NCBI GenBank assembly: GCA_028356125.1
Contig: JAOMTZ010000013.1
Coordinates: 1-45,849 of the forward strand
DNA: 45,849 nucleotides
Direction of reading: 5' to 3'
From: Candidatus Poseidoniaceae archaeon
GTDB lineage: Archaea > Thermoplasmatota > Poseidoniia > Poseidoniales > Poseidoniaceae
A program made the translations under genes and the position numbers. Within the stretch, counting starts at the first letter, position 1, and each line of letters starts with the position of its first letter. A model generated the notes under the pieces. It did not search any database. It had not been told where the DNA came from and saw only the letters and a program-made list of their open reading frames with translations. Of the stretch, positions 1-7,865 are shown piece after piece.

Positions 1-1
1 A

Positions 2-247
2 CCTCTTCTGCACTTAGTTAGTGCTCCAAAGGGTGCTAAGAGTTCTCAAGCAAAATCACGGCGTCGCCGCTCTGAACAAAGAAGAAGTGGACCTAGAAAG
101 AAAGTCGAAGTAGCAACTGATGATGAAGACACAGAAGTCTCTAGAACTGGCAGCAAAAACGCTTGCCCGCAGTGTGGCGGTACTATGATTGAGAGAGACG
201 GACCTAACACTAATGTCTGCAAAATCTGCCGTCATGAGTGGCGGTGA
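2..247 (+). CDS. C-terminal part of a zinc-ribbon protein (5' end outside window)
   Basis: Open reading frame entering from the left edge and ending in TGA just before cmk. The visible 81 residues start with a short hydrophobic stretch, then an Arg/Lys-rich linker (residues about 17-39 of the fragment), an acidic patch, and a C-terminal zinc ribbon with two Cys pairs (CPQC near residue 58 and CKIC near residue 75). The last codons lie 4 bp before the cmk start, so the genes are probably co-transcribed. In many archaea the gene before cmk and truB encodes a DUF106 (EMC3/TMCO1-like) membrane protein. Context suggests that identity, but the diagnostic membrane part is not in this window, so the family remains open. 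Confidence 0.6.
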   Translation, partial: PLLHLVSAPKGAKSSQAKSRRRRSEQRRSGPRKKVEVATDDEDTEVSRTGSKNACPQCGGTMIERDGPNTNVCKICRHEWR

Positions 248-251
248 GTGA

Positions 252-791
252 ATGGTTCGAATCACTATTTCTGGCCACCCAGGTAGTGGAACTAGTACTC
301 TAGTTGCAGCAATTTGTGAAGCAAGAGGATGGTCTTCACTCAATGGTGGAGACATTTTTCGCCAAGAGGCAAAAAACCGAAATCTTTCACTCGGTAAATT
401 TGGTAAAATATGTGCTGATGACCAATCAGTAGATCGTTCCTTAGACGATATTTTGAAAACAAGAATGTCAGATTCTGCAGGTCCTGAAGTAATGGAAAGC
501 CGCTTGTGCGGCTGGTGGGCGCATATCTTAGAGTTAGATTGCATTCGTCTTTGGCTAGATGTTAGCGAGTCTGTCAGGGCTAGTAGAGTAGTTTCTAGGG
601 AAGGTGTGTCTCTTGACTTAGCATTGTCTAACAACCGCAAACGTAGCCAAGTAGACCTTGCCCGATTTCAGGAGATGTACGGTCTTAACCCAGAAGATAC
701 GACCCCATACACTCATGTCATCGATGCTTCTGGCCTCACTAGAGAAGAAGTCCTAGAGGCCGCTTTGAAAATACTGGAGGAACTTGAATGA
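252..791 (+). CDS. cmk: cytidylate kinase, archaeal type
   Basis: Phosphorylates CMP and dCMP to the diphosphates with ATP, in the cytoplasm. The 179-residue protein opens with a P-loop, GHPGSGTST at residues 8-16, followed by the NGGDIFR segment, which corresponds to the nucleotide-binding region of archaeal CMP kinases. This compact architecture matches the archaeal family rather than the longer bacterial Cmk. Its stop overlaps the start of the Cbf5/TruB gene by 4 bp (ATGA), a translational coupling typical of the archaeal cmk-truB arrangement. The overlapping minus-strand frame has no recognisable domain and is a shadow. Confidence 0.9.
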   Translation: MVRITISGHPGSGTSTLVAAICEARGWSSLNGGDIFRQEAKNRNLSLGKFGKICADDQSVDRSLDDILKTRMSDSAGPEVMESRLCGWWAHILELDCIRLWLDVSESVRASRVVSREGVSLDLALSNNRKRSQVDLARFQEMYGLNPEDTTPYTHVIDASGLTREEVLEAALKILEELE

Positions 792-1744
792 TTATCCTTG
801 ACAATGAAGCACAAACCTCACCTAGTCATGGTTGCAAACCTGAAGAACGAACAGTTGAGCAACTATTTGAATCTGGATTTATCCTTCTCGATAAAGCCCC
901 TGGGCCATCATCACACCAAGTCAGTGCTTGGGCTAGAGATATGATGGGCCTTGAAAAATTAGGTCATGGTGGAACCTTGGATCCATTTGCAACAGGTGTC
1001 CTACCTTTGTTAGCTGGAAAAGCAATGCGTCTTACAGGTAGAATACTAACTCATGACAAATCATATTTGGCGATTCTTAAAATCGGTCGAGAAATCGAAC
1101 TTTCTGAATTGGAAGAAAATATGGCTAAGTTAACTGGCAAAGTCTACAATGTACCTCCTGAGATATCTGCGGTTAAAGTACAGGTTAGAACTAGGAGAAT
1201 CTCAAGGTTTGAAATTCTAGATTTTGATGGCAAAAATGCCCTAACTCATATCGAATGTGAAGCCGGAACATATGTTCGAACTATGGCTCGTGATTTGGGA
1301 CTACTTCTAGACACTCCTGTTGAGTTGAAAGAGCTAAGACGTCCATCATCAGGTGAATTCTCTCTCAAGCAGTCCGTAACTATGCAACAACTTGCGGATG
1401 CGCATTGGTTGTGGAAAGAGAAAGGAGATGCTGATGCAATAAATCGCATTCTCCATCCTCTCGAAGATATGTTGTCTGATGTTCCCCGTATTGTAATCAA
1501 GGATGGAGCCGCAGCAGCATTATCGCATGGTGCTCCTTTACTTAGGCCAGGAGTTGTTAGTATTCCTGAAGATCTCGGAGTTGGAAGCGAAGTATTACTC
1601 GTTACACTCAAGGGTGAAGCGGTAGCACTAGCAAACCTAGTACAACCTAGTAAGGTGATCCCTGAGATGACTCAGGGCGAAGTTGCAAAGCCTAATTGCG
1701 TGTTGATGCCAGAGGATACTTATCCTCGTAGCTGGAAGAAATAA
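788..1744 (+). CDS. truB: archaeal tRNA/rRNA pseudouridine synthase (Cbf5/TruB family)
   Basis: Catalytic subunit of the H/ACA ribonucleoprotein and a stand-alone tRNA Psi55 synthase in archaea. The 318-residue protein carries the TruB motif HGGTLDPFATGVLPL, with the catalytic Asp at residue 65, and the second motif around GTYVRTMARDLG. A C-terminal PUA-like region begins near residue 232 (VPRIVIKDGAAAAL) and continues to about residue 300. Length and PUA placement match archaeal Cbf5. It overlaps cmk by 4 bp, so the two are one transcription unit. The protein is called Cbf5 or TruB depending on annotation tradition; the archaeal context favours Cbf5. Confidence 0.9.
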   Translation: MIILDNEAQTSPSHGCKPEERTVEQLFESGFILLDKAPGPSSHQVSAWARDMMGLEKLGHGGTLDPFATGVLPLLAGKAMRLTGRILTHDKSYLAILKIGREIELSELEENMAKLTGKVYNVPPEISAVKVQVRTRRISRFEILDFDGKNALTHIECEAGTYVRTMARDLGLLLDTPVELKELRRPSSGEFSLKQSVTMQQLADAHWLWKEKGDADAINRILHPLEDMLSDVPRIVIKDGAAAALSHGAPLLRPGVVSIPEDLGVGSEVLLVTLKGEAVALANLVQPSKVIPEMTQGEVAKPNCVLMPEDTYPRSWKK

Positions 1745-1747
1745 TCT

Positions 1748-1813
1748 TCAAGCTTCAACGTACTCTTCATAGACCCATTCTTCTGTTTCAATTCTAATTT
1801 TCAATTCACTCAT
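1748..1813 (-). CDS. possible 21-residue acidic micro-ORF
   Basis: In the 208-bp gap between truB and the secreted-protein gene, the minus strand encodes a 21-codon frame with ATG start and TGA stop. The peptide is acidic and amphipathic, rich in Glu, Tyr and Val, with no Cys. An in-frame GTG three codons earlier follows an AGGTGA Shine-Dalgarno-like motif by about 11 bases. No family is recognised, and chance occurrence of a frame this short is likely. The rest of the gap shows no clear structure. Confidence 0.2.
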   Translation of the reverse strand: MSELKIRIETEEWVYEEYVEA

Positions 1814-1952
1814 GTGTTCCACACTCGACTTCGTCACCTAATGGCGAAGAGCCCCCACAGCCCATCCGAAGTAACCAATTCTGAATACTTCCGCATATGA
1901 AGATTAACCCACTTTTTGCGGTTATCCGTCAAACAGTGTGCTTTTGCAGGTG

Positions 1953-4316
1953 TCATTCGAGTTTACGAATTTTGGCAGGAGCAAGCATCCCAAATACGGT
2001 TAGAATTAGAAGAAGTATACCGCCTGAGATTATGTAAACAGTCATTTCTCCAATTTCAAAATTACTGTCTTCTCCAGAACTAGTGTCGTCATCTAGCGCC
2101 GCCCCTATTACTACAACAGTAGTTTCAACATTATTGGTTTCATCCACCTCATCAATACTCGTGCCTCTATCGACTTCCGCTTCGATTAGCAAACTGTCAT
2201 CATCTTCAGGTGCTTGCATGTCACAGGAAACTGAACCAAGTTGTCCAGGAGTAAGCATTTGAATAACACCAGTGCCAAATGATTGCCCATCGGCTGTACA
2301 TCTAACAGAAACTAGTGTTGCTGTTACTTGACCTGCGTTTCTAACGAATACTCTCACTTCGAATATTTCTCCAGCAGGTATTAGATCATCAACTCTAATT
2401 TCTTCGATAAATAGTTCAGCCAAAGCTCTGACTTCCAAGTCAAGTACCCTTTCTGAGCAACTAGTTTCATCGCATGCTGTGATTAGTATAGAAGTAAATC
2501 CAGGAGTTGGTGCATCAACAACAACCATTCTTTCATCCATGTCAATTGTAGCCCATGAGCGATTGGTAGTTACTGTCAAGTCCTGAATGAAGGAATCCGA
2601 ATCGGATAATGAGAATGGCACTTCATGTGCATAACCATGTTCCACAGGAACAACAGATGGGAATTCATCCAATACTGGCTTATCATCGACATTTGCTACA
2701 TTTATTGTGGAAACTTCTCTCCAATAGTTACCTGCTGAATCACTTACTGTAGTGGTGATTTGTGCAACACCGGATGCCTCTTGAACTAGTTTTAAACGAA
2801 CCTGGCCTTCTGTTAAGTCAACTTCGACAACATCAGGGTTTGTGTTTTCAAATTGAACGACTAGGTCGCCTACATCAGTTCGGTCATCACTACATCTCGA
2901 AAGAAGAGGAAGTATTACTCCTCCTCCATCTTCTTGGAGATTATGTGACCCAAGTAATCCGCAAACAGGGTCTTCATCATATTCGATAGAATATGCTCCT
3001 GTGATCTCTACTTCGTGAATCAGTAGATTAAGTGACGCTGGTGCGCCATCATTATCCCAATTGTACCATGCTTTGATGATTATATCCAAATCCGTATCAG
3101 ATTGTGTCATTGTATGTCCTATTGGAATTTGCATGTCGAAGGTTCCCAAGTCAGTGCCTCCATTATTGGCGATAGTTTCTCCATTCACGACAATAGTCCA
3201 TCTGGTAAAGTTCTCAGACATCGCATCACTATCTCCTACAATGCTTCCTGTTACTCTTACTTGTGGGTCGTTAATATCTACCCATGCTCTACTCAAGCAT
3301 GTGTCAGTGATGGTAAATCTTAGTTGTAAGTCAGAGGATACTGCTGGAATAAGTCCGGACTCAATAGTAACCCAAGCGCCTTGATTGTTGACATACTCTA
3401 TGCCAACTGTACCATTTGAATCATCATGGTCAAAGTGTATTCTTCCCCAAGTTTGTCCGGAGGGTTTTGCAATAGAATCCGTTGTCCATGTTCCACCATC
3501 TGAGCTTAGCCCACATGGTGCTGTTGAAACAGACGACATTTGTCCAGATGTGATGTCAAAATCGATAATAGGCCAATCTGTGAATTGGTTTGTTGAAGAT
3601 GCAGTGACTCTTTCAGCACCGTACCAAGGAGTTCGCATTGTTACCTTCAGGCCGACAGCATCCACCTGCAACTGTGAATCATCAGTTCCGCCATTTGACA
3701 CATAGTCTAGATTAATTTCAATATTTGATAACTCGTCCCATGTCCAATTGTTATCATCAAATATTTCCACAGACCATCCGTTGGTCATGTAGTATAGGCC
3801 GCCTTGTGTGTTGCTCCAGGTTTTGACCAAATCATGTATCCCATCGTTTACTACTGAGAATCTAGCCTTATCCTGAGTTAAAGGGTCTGGGACATTGAAG
3901 TGGATAATCAACTCTACACTCTCGATACTATTTTCACCAAATGATGAAACATCGAAACCAGAAAGTGTGATGTCAGGTCCTGTAGACCAGCTGTACGCTC
4001 CATCTGGCATACCTATCGATGCGTTAGAGTTCGTAGGCGTTGTACTGGACCAAATCATTTGATCATCGAGATGTTCAGGTAAATTGATTCCAAGGGTCAT
4101 ATGGTTGTCTGCTACCATCCCAGAAACATAATCTGCATCATCCGGCCTATCTTCGGCAGTAAATGCTAGGTGTCGATTAAATTCCCAATCATCGGAAACT
4201 TCCATTGTCCCTTGAGGGAACATTTCGACTTCCGATGTCGAATGAACACTTCTGGCTTCAGCCATGGTCACAGGCATGATTATCATAATCAGAACTAGTA
4301 CTGCATAGCGGCGCAT
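1953..4316 (-). CDS. secreted, membrane-anchored cell-surface protein with Ig-like/CARDB-like domain
   Basis: A 787-residue exported protein of unknown ligand. Residues 1-22 form a signal peptide (basic MRRY start, hydrophobic core, AEA processing site). The body is beta-rich, acidic and Asn/Thr-rich. A cadherin/Ig-like segment lies around residues 530-640 (VDDKPVLDEFPSV followed by LSDSDSF). A CARDB-like segment follows at about 645-740, recognised by VRVFVRNAGQVTATLVSV and the DEVDETNNVETTV ending. One transmembrane helix near residues 760-781 and a short basic tail (KIRKLE) anchor it. It is transcribed alone, divergently from tRNA-His. The domain calls come from motif resemblance only; an adhesin or surface-layer role is inference. 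Confidence 0.75.
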   Translation of the reverse strand: MRRYAVLVLIMIIMPVTMAEARSVHSTSEVEMFPQGTMEVSDDWEFNRHLAFTAEDRPDDADYVSGMVADNHMTLGINLPEHLDDQMIWSSTTPTNSNASIGMPDGAYSWSTGPDITLSGFDVSSFGENSIESVELIIHFNVPDPLTQDKARFSVVNDGIHDLVKTWSNTQGGLYYMTNGWSVEIFDDNNWTWDELSNIEINLDYVSNGGTDDSQLQVDAVGLKVTMRTPWYGAERVTASSTNQFTDWPIIDFDITSGQMSSVSTAPCGLSSDGGTWTTDSIAKPSGQTWGRIHFDHDDSNGTVGIEYVNNQGAWVTIESGLIPAVSSDLQLRFTITDTCLSRAWVDINDPQVRVTGSIVGDSDAMSENFTRWTIVVNGETIANNGGTDLGTFDMQIPIGHTMTQSDTDLDIIIKAWYNWDNDGAPASLNLLIHEVEITGAYSIEYDEDPVCGLLGSHNLQEDGGGVILPLLSRCSDDRTDVGDLVVQFENTNPDVVEVDLTEGQVRLKLVQEASGVAQITTTVSDSAGNYWREVSTINVANVDDKPVLDEFPSVVPVEHGYAHEVPFSLSDSDSFIQDLTVTTNRSWATIDMDERMVVVDAPTPGFTSILITACDETSCSERVLDLEVRALAELFIEEIRVDDLIPAGEIFEVRVFVRNAGQVTATLVSVRCTADGQSFGTGVIQMLTPGQLGSVSCDMQAPEDDDSLLIEAEVDRGTSIDEVDETNNVETTVVVIGAALDDDTSSGEDSNFEIGEMTVYIISGGILLLILTVFGMLAPAKIRKLE

Positions 4317-4384
4317 AGTTAGTCCTCATACGCAATGGAACTTGAATCGAACGGTGATAAGAGTCACTAGTATGAACGGAATGA

Positions 4385-4392
4385 GATATATA
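4385..4392 (+). promoter_or_regulatory. probable TATA box of tRNA-His
   Basis: GATATATA centred about 33 bp upstream of the tRNA-His 5' end and preceded by a purine-rich stretch that could serve as a BRE. Archaeal TATA boxes centre near -27, so a short 5' leader would be expected. No other gene starts close enough to explain it. Confidence 0.5.
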
Positions 4393-4421
4393 CGGCTTTC
4401 CGGTGGACGAAAATAACCGAT

Positions 4422-4494
4422 GGCTGTGATGGTGTAGCGGTTAGCACGGTAGGTTGTGGTCCTGCCAGCCCGGGTTCAAGTCCCGGTCACGGCC
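4422..4494 (+). tRNA. tRNA-His (GTG anticodon)
   Basis: A full cloverleaf can be drawn. The acceptor GCTGTGA (4423-4429) pairs with TCACGGC (4487-4493), with one G-T pair. The anticodon stem GTAGG/CCTGC encloses loop TTGTGGT with anticodon GTG. The T arm is CCGGG-TTCAAGT-CCCGG. The extra 5' G (position -1, base 4422) that marks tRNA-His is encoded in the gene and faces discriminator C73 (4494). The CCA end is not encoded. There is no intron. Confidence 0.95.
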
Positions 4495-4602
4495 CCTTAG
4501 TTCATTTTTGGATGGTTTTCACTGTTTGTAAAAACGCCATGTAGCGGTTCATTTATCGCCGAAAGTTCATAACTGCGTCAGAGTCCCTGTTAACTGGATG
4601 GG

Positions 4603-5016
4603 ATGCATATGGTAGAGCGTGAGCAAGTTGACTTAACAAGGAATTTCCTTGTTTCATTAATGGAGGAACAATTAGATATTCAGCAGCATGTTATGGTCGA
4701 TGTAACAAATCAGCCAATCGTTAACAATAGTGATACATTGAGGCACATGGCTTCCAGAATAGTTGAGGAAGTTACCGTTGTTTCAGCCAAAGGTATGGCC
4801 GAAGATGTTCTTTTACGGGCAGGGATTGATACCAGTTTGCCAGCTGAACCGCAAGTGAAGTCTGGTCATCTCAAGCATGTTGGAAAGAGAGCCCGTAAGG
4901 TCGCAAGGACTGAAAGGAAAGTCAAGAGGCGAAAAGCAGTGCGAAGAGCAAGTTCCAGACCTGCTATTGGGAGCGAAAATCAACCCCGTAGAAGAGCAAG
5001 AAAGATTGCTCGATGA
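4603..5016 (+). CDS. hypothetical small protein with Arg/Lys-rich tail
   Basis: A 137-residue protein that I do not recognise. Residues 1-85 look like a mixed alpha domain (acidic and hydrophobic, with LMEEQLDIQQHVMVDV). Residues from about 92 to the end are extremely basic (clusters such as KRARKVARTERKVKRRKAVRR), as in proteins that bind nucleic acids or ribosomes. An alternative ATG lies two codons in. The stop overlaps a possible upstream ATG of the acyl-CoA dehydrogenase frame (ATGA at 5013-5016), so the two genes are probably one transcript. No signal peptide, membrane helix or Cys pair is present. Nucleic-acid binding is only an inference from charge. Confidence 0.65.
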   Translation: MHMVEREQVDLTRNFLVSLMEEQLDIQQHVMVDVTNQPIVNNSDTLRHMASRIVEEVTVVSAKGMAEDVLLRAGIDTSLPAEPQVKSGHLKHVGKRARKVARTERKVKRRKAVRRASSRPAIGSENQPRRRARKIAR

Positions 5017-5066
5017 AACCGAACACAAAAAAGCAAATCCATCCCCCGACAGGCTGGGGTCAAGTT

Positions 5067-6260
5067 ATGGACATTGCAAATCCTAGCGAAGAGCATCAAA
5101 TGCTACGTGACATGGTTCGTGATTTCGTTAACGAAAACGTGGAACCGCAAGCCTTAGAATTCGATCGGGATGAAAAATTCAATTTGGATTTACTTAGATC
5201 ACTTGGAGAATTAGGTCTTCTTGGTATAACTGCCAGTGAAGAATACGGTGGTTCCGGTCTCGATGCCGTAGCAACAGTGATCGTTCACGAGGAATTATCT
5301 GCAAGCGATCCCGGTTTTGCTCTTGCCTACCTAGCACATTCAATGCTATTTGTAAATAATCTTGAATTCAATGGTTCAGATGAACAACGTTCTCGCATAC
5401 TTCCCAAGGTATGTTCTGGAGAATGGATTGGCGCTATGGCGATGAGTGAACCTGATGCTGGAACAGATGTCCTTGGACTATCCACAACTGCTGACCAGCG
5501 TGAAGACGGTTCATGGGTAATCAATGGAAGAAAAATGTGGATTACCAACGGTTGTATCGATGATGAAGGAACTGCTGCAGATGTCGTTTGGGTATATGCT
5601 CGGACTGGAACCAATTCTAAAGGTAGGGCAGAATTATCCACATTCTTAGTGGAGAATGGAATGCCAGGATATAGTGTTGGTCAGAAGATTATCGACAAGA
5701 CTGGAATGCGTGCGTCTAACACAGCAGAATTAGTGTTCGAAGATTGCGTAGTTCCTGCAGCAAATTTAGTTGGCCAAGTCGGCGATTCGATGATCCATAT
5801 GATGCGCAATCTTGAGATTGAGCGCCTAACTCTCGCAGCAATGTCATTGGGAATTGCTCGACGTTCACTTCATGAGATGAATAAATACGCAACTGAACGT
5901 GAAGCGTTTGGTAGTAGAATTCGGGATTTCGGACAAATGCAAAGGTACATCGGAGAATCATGGGCTAAGTACAGAGCTATGCGCTCTTACATTTATGATA
6001 CAGCGAATAATATGGGACTTGGAAATGCAGGTCAGAGATTGGATTCAGATGGTGTCAAATTATTCGCAACAACTGCGGCCAAAGAGATAGCAGATGCTGC
6101 AATGCAAGTAATGGGCGGCTATGGATACGTAGCCGAATATGTAGTGGAGCGTTTGTGGAGAGATTCCAAACTTCTAGAAATTGGTGGAGGCACAATTGAG
6201 TCCCATCAGAAGAATATAACCAGAGACCTTTCCAAGTCCCCGGAAGTAATCAACGATTAA
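5067..6260 (+). CDS. acyl-CoA dehydrogenase
   Basis: FAD enzyme that introduces the alpha-beta double bond into acyl-CoAs, the first step of beta-oxidation or of branched-chain amino acid breakdown. The protein from this start (397 residues) has the N-terminal helical domain (SEEHQMLRDMVRDF), the middle beta-domain signature (GAMAMSEPDAGTDV and WITNG), and the C-terminal domain with FGSRIRDFG and MQVMGGYGYV. The Glu in GGGTIESHQ near the C-terminus sits where the catalytic base of the family lies. An ATG at 5013 would add 18 residues unlike the family, so 5067 is preferred. Exact chain-length specificity cannot be read. It works logically with the hydroxyacyl-CoA dehydrogenase and thiolase elsewhere in the window. 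Confidence 0.92.
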   Translation: MDIANPSEEHQMLRDMVRDFVNENVEPQALEFDRDEKFNLDLLRSLGELGLLGITASEEYGGSGLDAVATVIVHEELSASDPGFALAYLAHSMLFVNNLEFNGSDEQRSRILPKVCSGEWIGAMAMSEPDAGTDVLGLSTTADQREDGSWVINGRKMWITNGCIDDEGTAADVVWVYARTGTNSKGRAELSTFLVENGMPGYSVGQKIIDKTGMRASNTAELVFEDCVVPAANLVGQVGDSMIHMMRNLEIERLTLAAMSLGIARRSLHEMNKYATEREAFGSRIRDFGQMQRYIGESWAKYRAMRSYIYDTANNMGLGNAGQRLDSDGVKLFATTAAKEIADAAMQVMGGYGYVAEYVVERLWRDSKLLEIGGGTIESHQKNITRDLSKSPEVIND

Positions 6261-6405
6261 TTGGGATTTGTTCTCCGCTAATTGATTGACTAGTTACTTT
6301 GAACACTTCAACTGCATTTCCTCACTCGACTATTTAGGTGAAGAGAATCGGGGTGGATTTATTCAGGTCTGAATATCAGTTTTCAGAATGATAGAAGATG
6401 GCAAC

Positions 6406-7851
6406 ATGACAACCTTTCAATCACTTGGTCTAGTCGACACACTGCTAAGAGCAGTCGAAGCAGAGGGGTATGAATCTCCCACTCCAGTTCAGGAACAATC
6501 TATACCACCTTTGTTGGCAGGTAGGGATGTTCTTGGTGTTGCACAAACAGGAACTGGGAAAACAGCTGCATTTACCTTGCCGGTTTTACAAATTATGGAC
6601 CGTAATAAACCGGGTGGGAAGCGCCACATCCGAGCGTTGATACTTTCTCCTACCAGGGAGTTAGCAGCACAGATAGACGAACGTTTAGGGGCTTACAGTG
6701 AACATATGGATGTTCGTCACCGCGTGATTTTCGGTGGAGTTAATCAGAACCCACAAGTTCGTGCTCTGCAGAGAGGTTTGGATGTATTAGTGGCGACACC
6801 TGGAAGATTGTTGGATTTGGTAGGGCAAGGTCATATTGATCTTTCAAGAATAGAATTCTTCGTACTAGATGAAGCCGATAGAATGTTGGATATGGGATTC
6901 ATTAATGATATCAAAAAAGTACTGAAACTCTTACCGAACCGCCGTCAAAATCTACTTTTCAGTGCGACTATGCCAAAGTCAATAGCCACACTTGCAGGCT
7001 CATTCTTGAATGATGCTGTCATGGTAGACGTAAGTCCCAAAGAGATGACAGTGGACCGAATTCAGCAGAAGATAATGTTCGTCAGAAAGGCAGATAAACG
7101 CCGATTAATTGTCAAACTCATAAAGGAACAGAAGGTCAAATGTGGAATTGTGTTTACACGTACTAAGCATGGTGCTAACCGTTTGGTCAAGCAATTAGAT
7201 CAAAGTCACATTTCTGCAGCAGCGATTCATGGAAACAAGAGCCAAGGTGCCAGAACTAAGGCGCTTGAAGGATTTAAAAAAGGTTCAATCCCAATACTTG
7301 TAGCAACCGATATTGCTAGTCGTGGAATCGATGTTGAAGGTATTACACATGTTTTCAATTATGACCTTCCGAATATTCCAGAAAGTTATGTCCATCGTAT
7401 TGGAAGGACAGCAAGAGCTGGCCGTAGTGGAGTTGCATATGCTTTCTGTGATGATAGTGAAAGTGGATATCTAGTTGGAATTCAAAATTTGATCGGTATG
7501 GAAATACCTGTCGAGACACAAAACCCATTTCACTTCGAAGGCGCAATACCTAAGCCAGGGCAAAAAGCAGGTGAAATGAAAAAGAAGTCTTCACAAAGCA
7601 AGAACTCTAACGAAGGCAGGCCTAGGCAACACGGCTACAAAGGAAAGCGGGGAAGTAATTCCAACAATAACAATCGTGGACAAAGTAGGAAGCCAAGAGA
7701 TAGCAAACCTAACAATCACAATAGGGGGCAAACTCGGAGGAAACCTAGTGAAGGTTCAGGTTCCAATGGGTCACGCAATGATCGCAATAATGGAGGACGA
7801 AGTAACAATAACTCGGGTAACAATCGTCGTCAAGGCGGTCCTCGTCGTTGA
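6406..7851 (+). CDS. DEAD-box ATP-dependent RNA helicase (RhlE-like) with Asn/Gly/Arg-rich tail
   Basis: Unwinds RNA duplexes with ATP, probably in ribosome assembly or mRNA turnover. From the preferred start (MTTFQSLGL, 481 residues) the classic motifs appear in order: Q motif (TPVQEQSIPPLL), motif I AQTGTGKT (residues 46-53), Ia PTRELAAQ, Ib TPGR, II DEAD (155-158), III SAT, V ATDIASRGIDV and VI HRIGRTARAGR. After about residue 380 the tail is low complexity (N, G, R, K, S), resembling the RGG/N-rich tails of bacterial cold-adapted RhlE proteins. An ATG six codons upstream (6388) is an alternative start. The gene is monocistronic and convergent with the TSP3 protein, only 14 bp away. Confidence 0.93.
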   Translation: MTTFQSLGLVDTLLRAVEAEGYESPTPVQEQSIPPLLAGRDVLGVAQTGTGKTAAFTLPVLQIMDRNKPGGKRHIRALILSPTRELAAQIDERLGAYSEHMDVRHRVIFGGVNQNPQVRALQRGLDVLVATPGRLLDLVGQGHIDLSRIEFFVLDEADRMLDMGFINDIKKVLKLLPNRRQNLLFSATMPKSIATLAGSFLNDAVMVDVSPKEMTVDRIQQKIMFVRKADKRRLIVKLIKEQKVKCGIVFTRTKHGANRLVKQLDQSHISAAAIHGNKSQGARTKALEGFKKGSIPILVATDIASRGIDVEGITHVFNYDLPNIPESYVHRIGRTARAGRSGVAYAFCDDSESGYLVGIQNLIGMEIPVETQNPFHFEGAIPKPGQKAGEMKKKSSQSKNSNEGRPRQHGYKGKRGSNSNNNNRGQSRKPRDSKPNNHNRGQTRRKPSEGSGSNGSRNDRNNGGRSNNNSGNNRRQGGPRR

Positions 7852-7865
7852 CGAGTATGTGATAT

